Source: Paramuribaculum sp. (lineage in GTDB: Bacteria; Bacteroidota; Bacteroidia; Bacteroidales; Muribaculaceae). Taken from it: 5,721 bases of DNA. The position numbers and the translations under genes were made by a program. This document shows, piece after piece, positions 5,506 through 5,721 of this stretch. Where the stretch lies: assembly GCA_029062075.1 (NCBI GenBank), contig JAIDQW010000312.1, forward strand, positions 1 to 5,721, written 5' to 3'. The notes under the pieces were generated by a model that did no database searches, was not told the DNA's origin, and worked only from the letters and a program-made list of their open reading frames with translations. Position 1 is the first letter of the stretch; each line of letters opens with the position of its first letter.

Positions 5506-5721
5506 GTATGACCGAGCAACTTCAAAAGAAAGTAGATTTTGCGATAAGATTGCTCCGCTCTATTCCGCAGGACAGTCCTATTTAGGTTTCCTATTCAGGG
5601 GGTAAAGATAGCGATGTTATCCTTGAACTTGCCAAGATGTCGGGCATACCCTATCGTGCAATCTATAAGAATACGACAATAGACCCTCCTGGGACAATAG
5701 CACACTGCAAGTCTAAGGGAG
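5502..5721 (+). pseudogene. PAPS reductase-family (PP-loop) gene, interrupted by in-frame TAG and cut by the window end
   Basis: From ATG 5502 the frame reads 27 codons (MSMTEQLQKKVDFAIRLL, then RSIPQDSPI), meets TAG at 5583-5585, and continues as VSYSGGKDSDVILELAKM and IPYRAIYKNTTIDPPGTI to the window edge. SGGKDS (5595-5612) is the PP-loop that binds the adenine nucleotide in PAPS reductases and related ATP pyrophosphatases. YKNTTIDPPGTI is the pattern I recall from phage-borne members. The reading frame, codon use and similarity are continuous across the TAG, so this is a single codon change and not a frameshift. No usable start exists between the TAG and the PP-loop, so restart cannot rescue it; the first ATG after the loop is at 5637. 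Family members normally have a sense codon here, probably Glu or Gln, and both differ from TAG by one base. The alternatives are nonsense mutation, sequencing error, or amber readthrough. Substrate is unknown: sulfate activation or DNA sulfur modification are family possibilities only. Confidence 0.7.

Overview
The window looks like the replication and early-gene part of a Bacteroidales mobile element, most likely a temperate phage or prophage; an integrative or conjugative element remains possible. The grounds are a DnaB-type helicase behind a protein with the C-terminal domain of Bacteroidales DUF4373/DUF7833 phage proteins, an adjacent PcfK-like/PcfJ-like pair, small cysteine-rich hypothetical proteins of the kind common in gut Bacteroidales phages, and start codons that lack strong Shine-Dalgarno sequences. 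Every supported gene is on the + strand and packed head to tail, with gaps of 0 to about 53 bases or short overlaps, so the window reads as one long operon. No tRNA, rRNA, CRISPR array, insertion sequence, convincing promoter or terminator was seen, and no stretch over 300 bases lacks a gene.

Left end (1-200): the last 15 codons of a possible upstream gene are followed by a cluster of direct repeats. Four related copies of a short motif lie at 67-124, two of them perfect 16-bp copies set 22 bp apart. An A+T-rich, purine-rich stretch with a further 11-bp-spaced repeat follows. Lying at the front of a putative replication gene and just before the helicase gene, this resembles an iteron-type origin such as the one inside lambda gene O. 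That reading is inference.

Core module (81-4261): a DUF7833-type protein, a DnaB-like helicase with all its ATPase motifs, a small CxxC zinc-finger protein, a PcfK-like protein and a PcfJ-like protein. The first two overlap by 28 bases and are probably translationally coupled. PcfK and PcfJ are named from the conjugative plasmid pCF10, but in Bacteroidales elements they commonly sit beside replication genes; their biochemical role is not established.

Right part (4282-5721): the base composition falls from roughly 55-60% G+C to about 40%. Five small hypothetical genes follow, two of them preceded by the same 15-base sequence up to and including the start codon, and two sharing a short helical motif. 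The window ends inside a PP-loop gene of the PAPS-reductase family. Its frame carries a TAG codon at 5583-5585, directly before the nucleotide-binding loop. It is therefore either a nonsense-mutated gene, a sequencing error, or a case of amber readthrough or reassignment; the last is worth testing because TAG-recoded phages are known from the gut.
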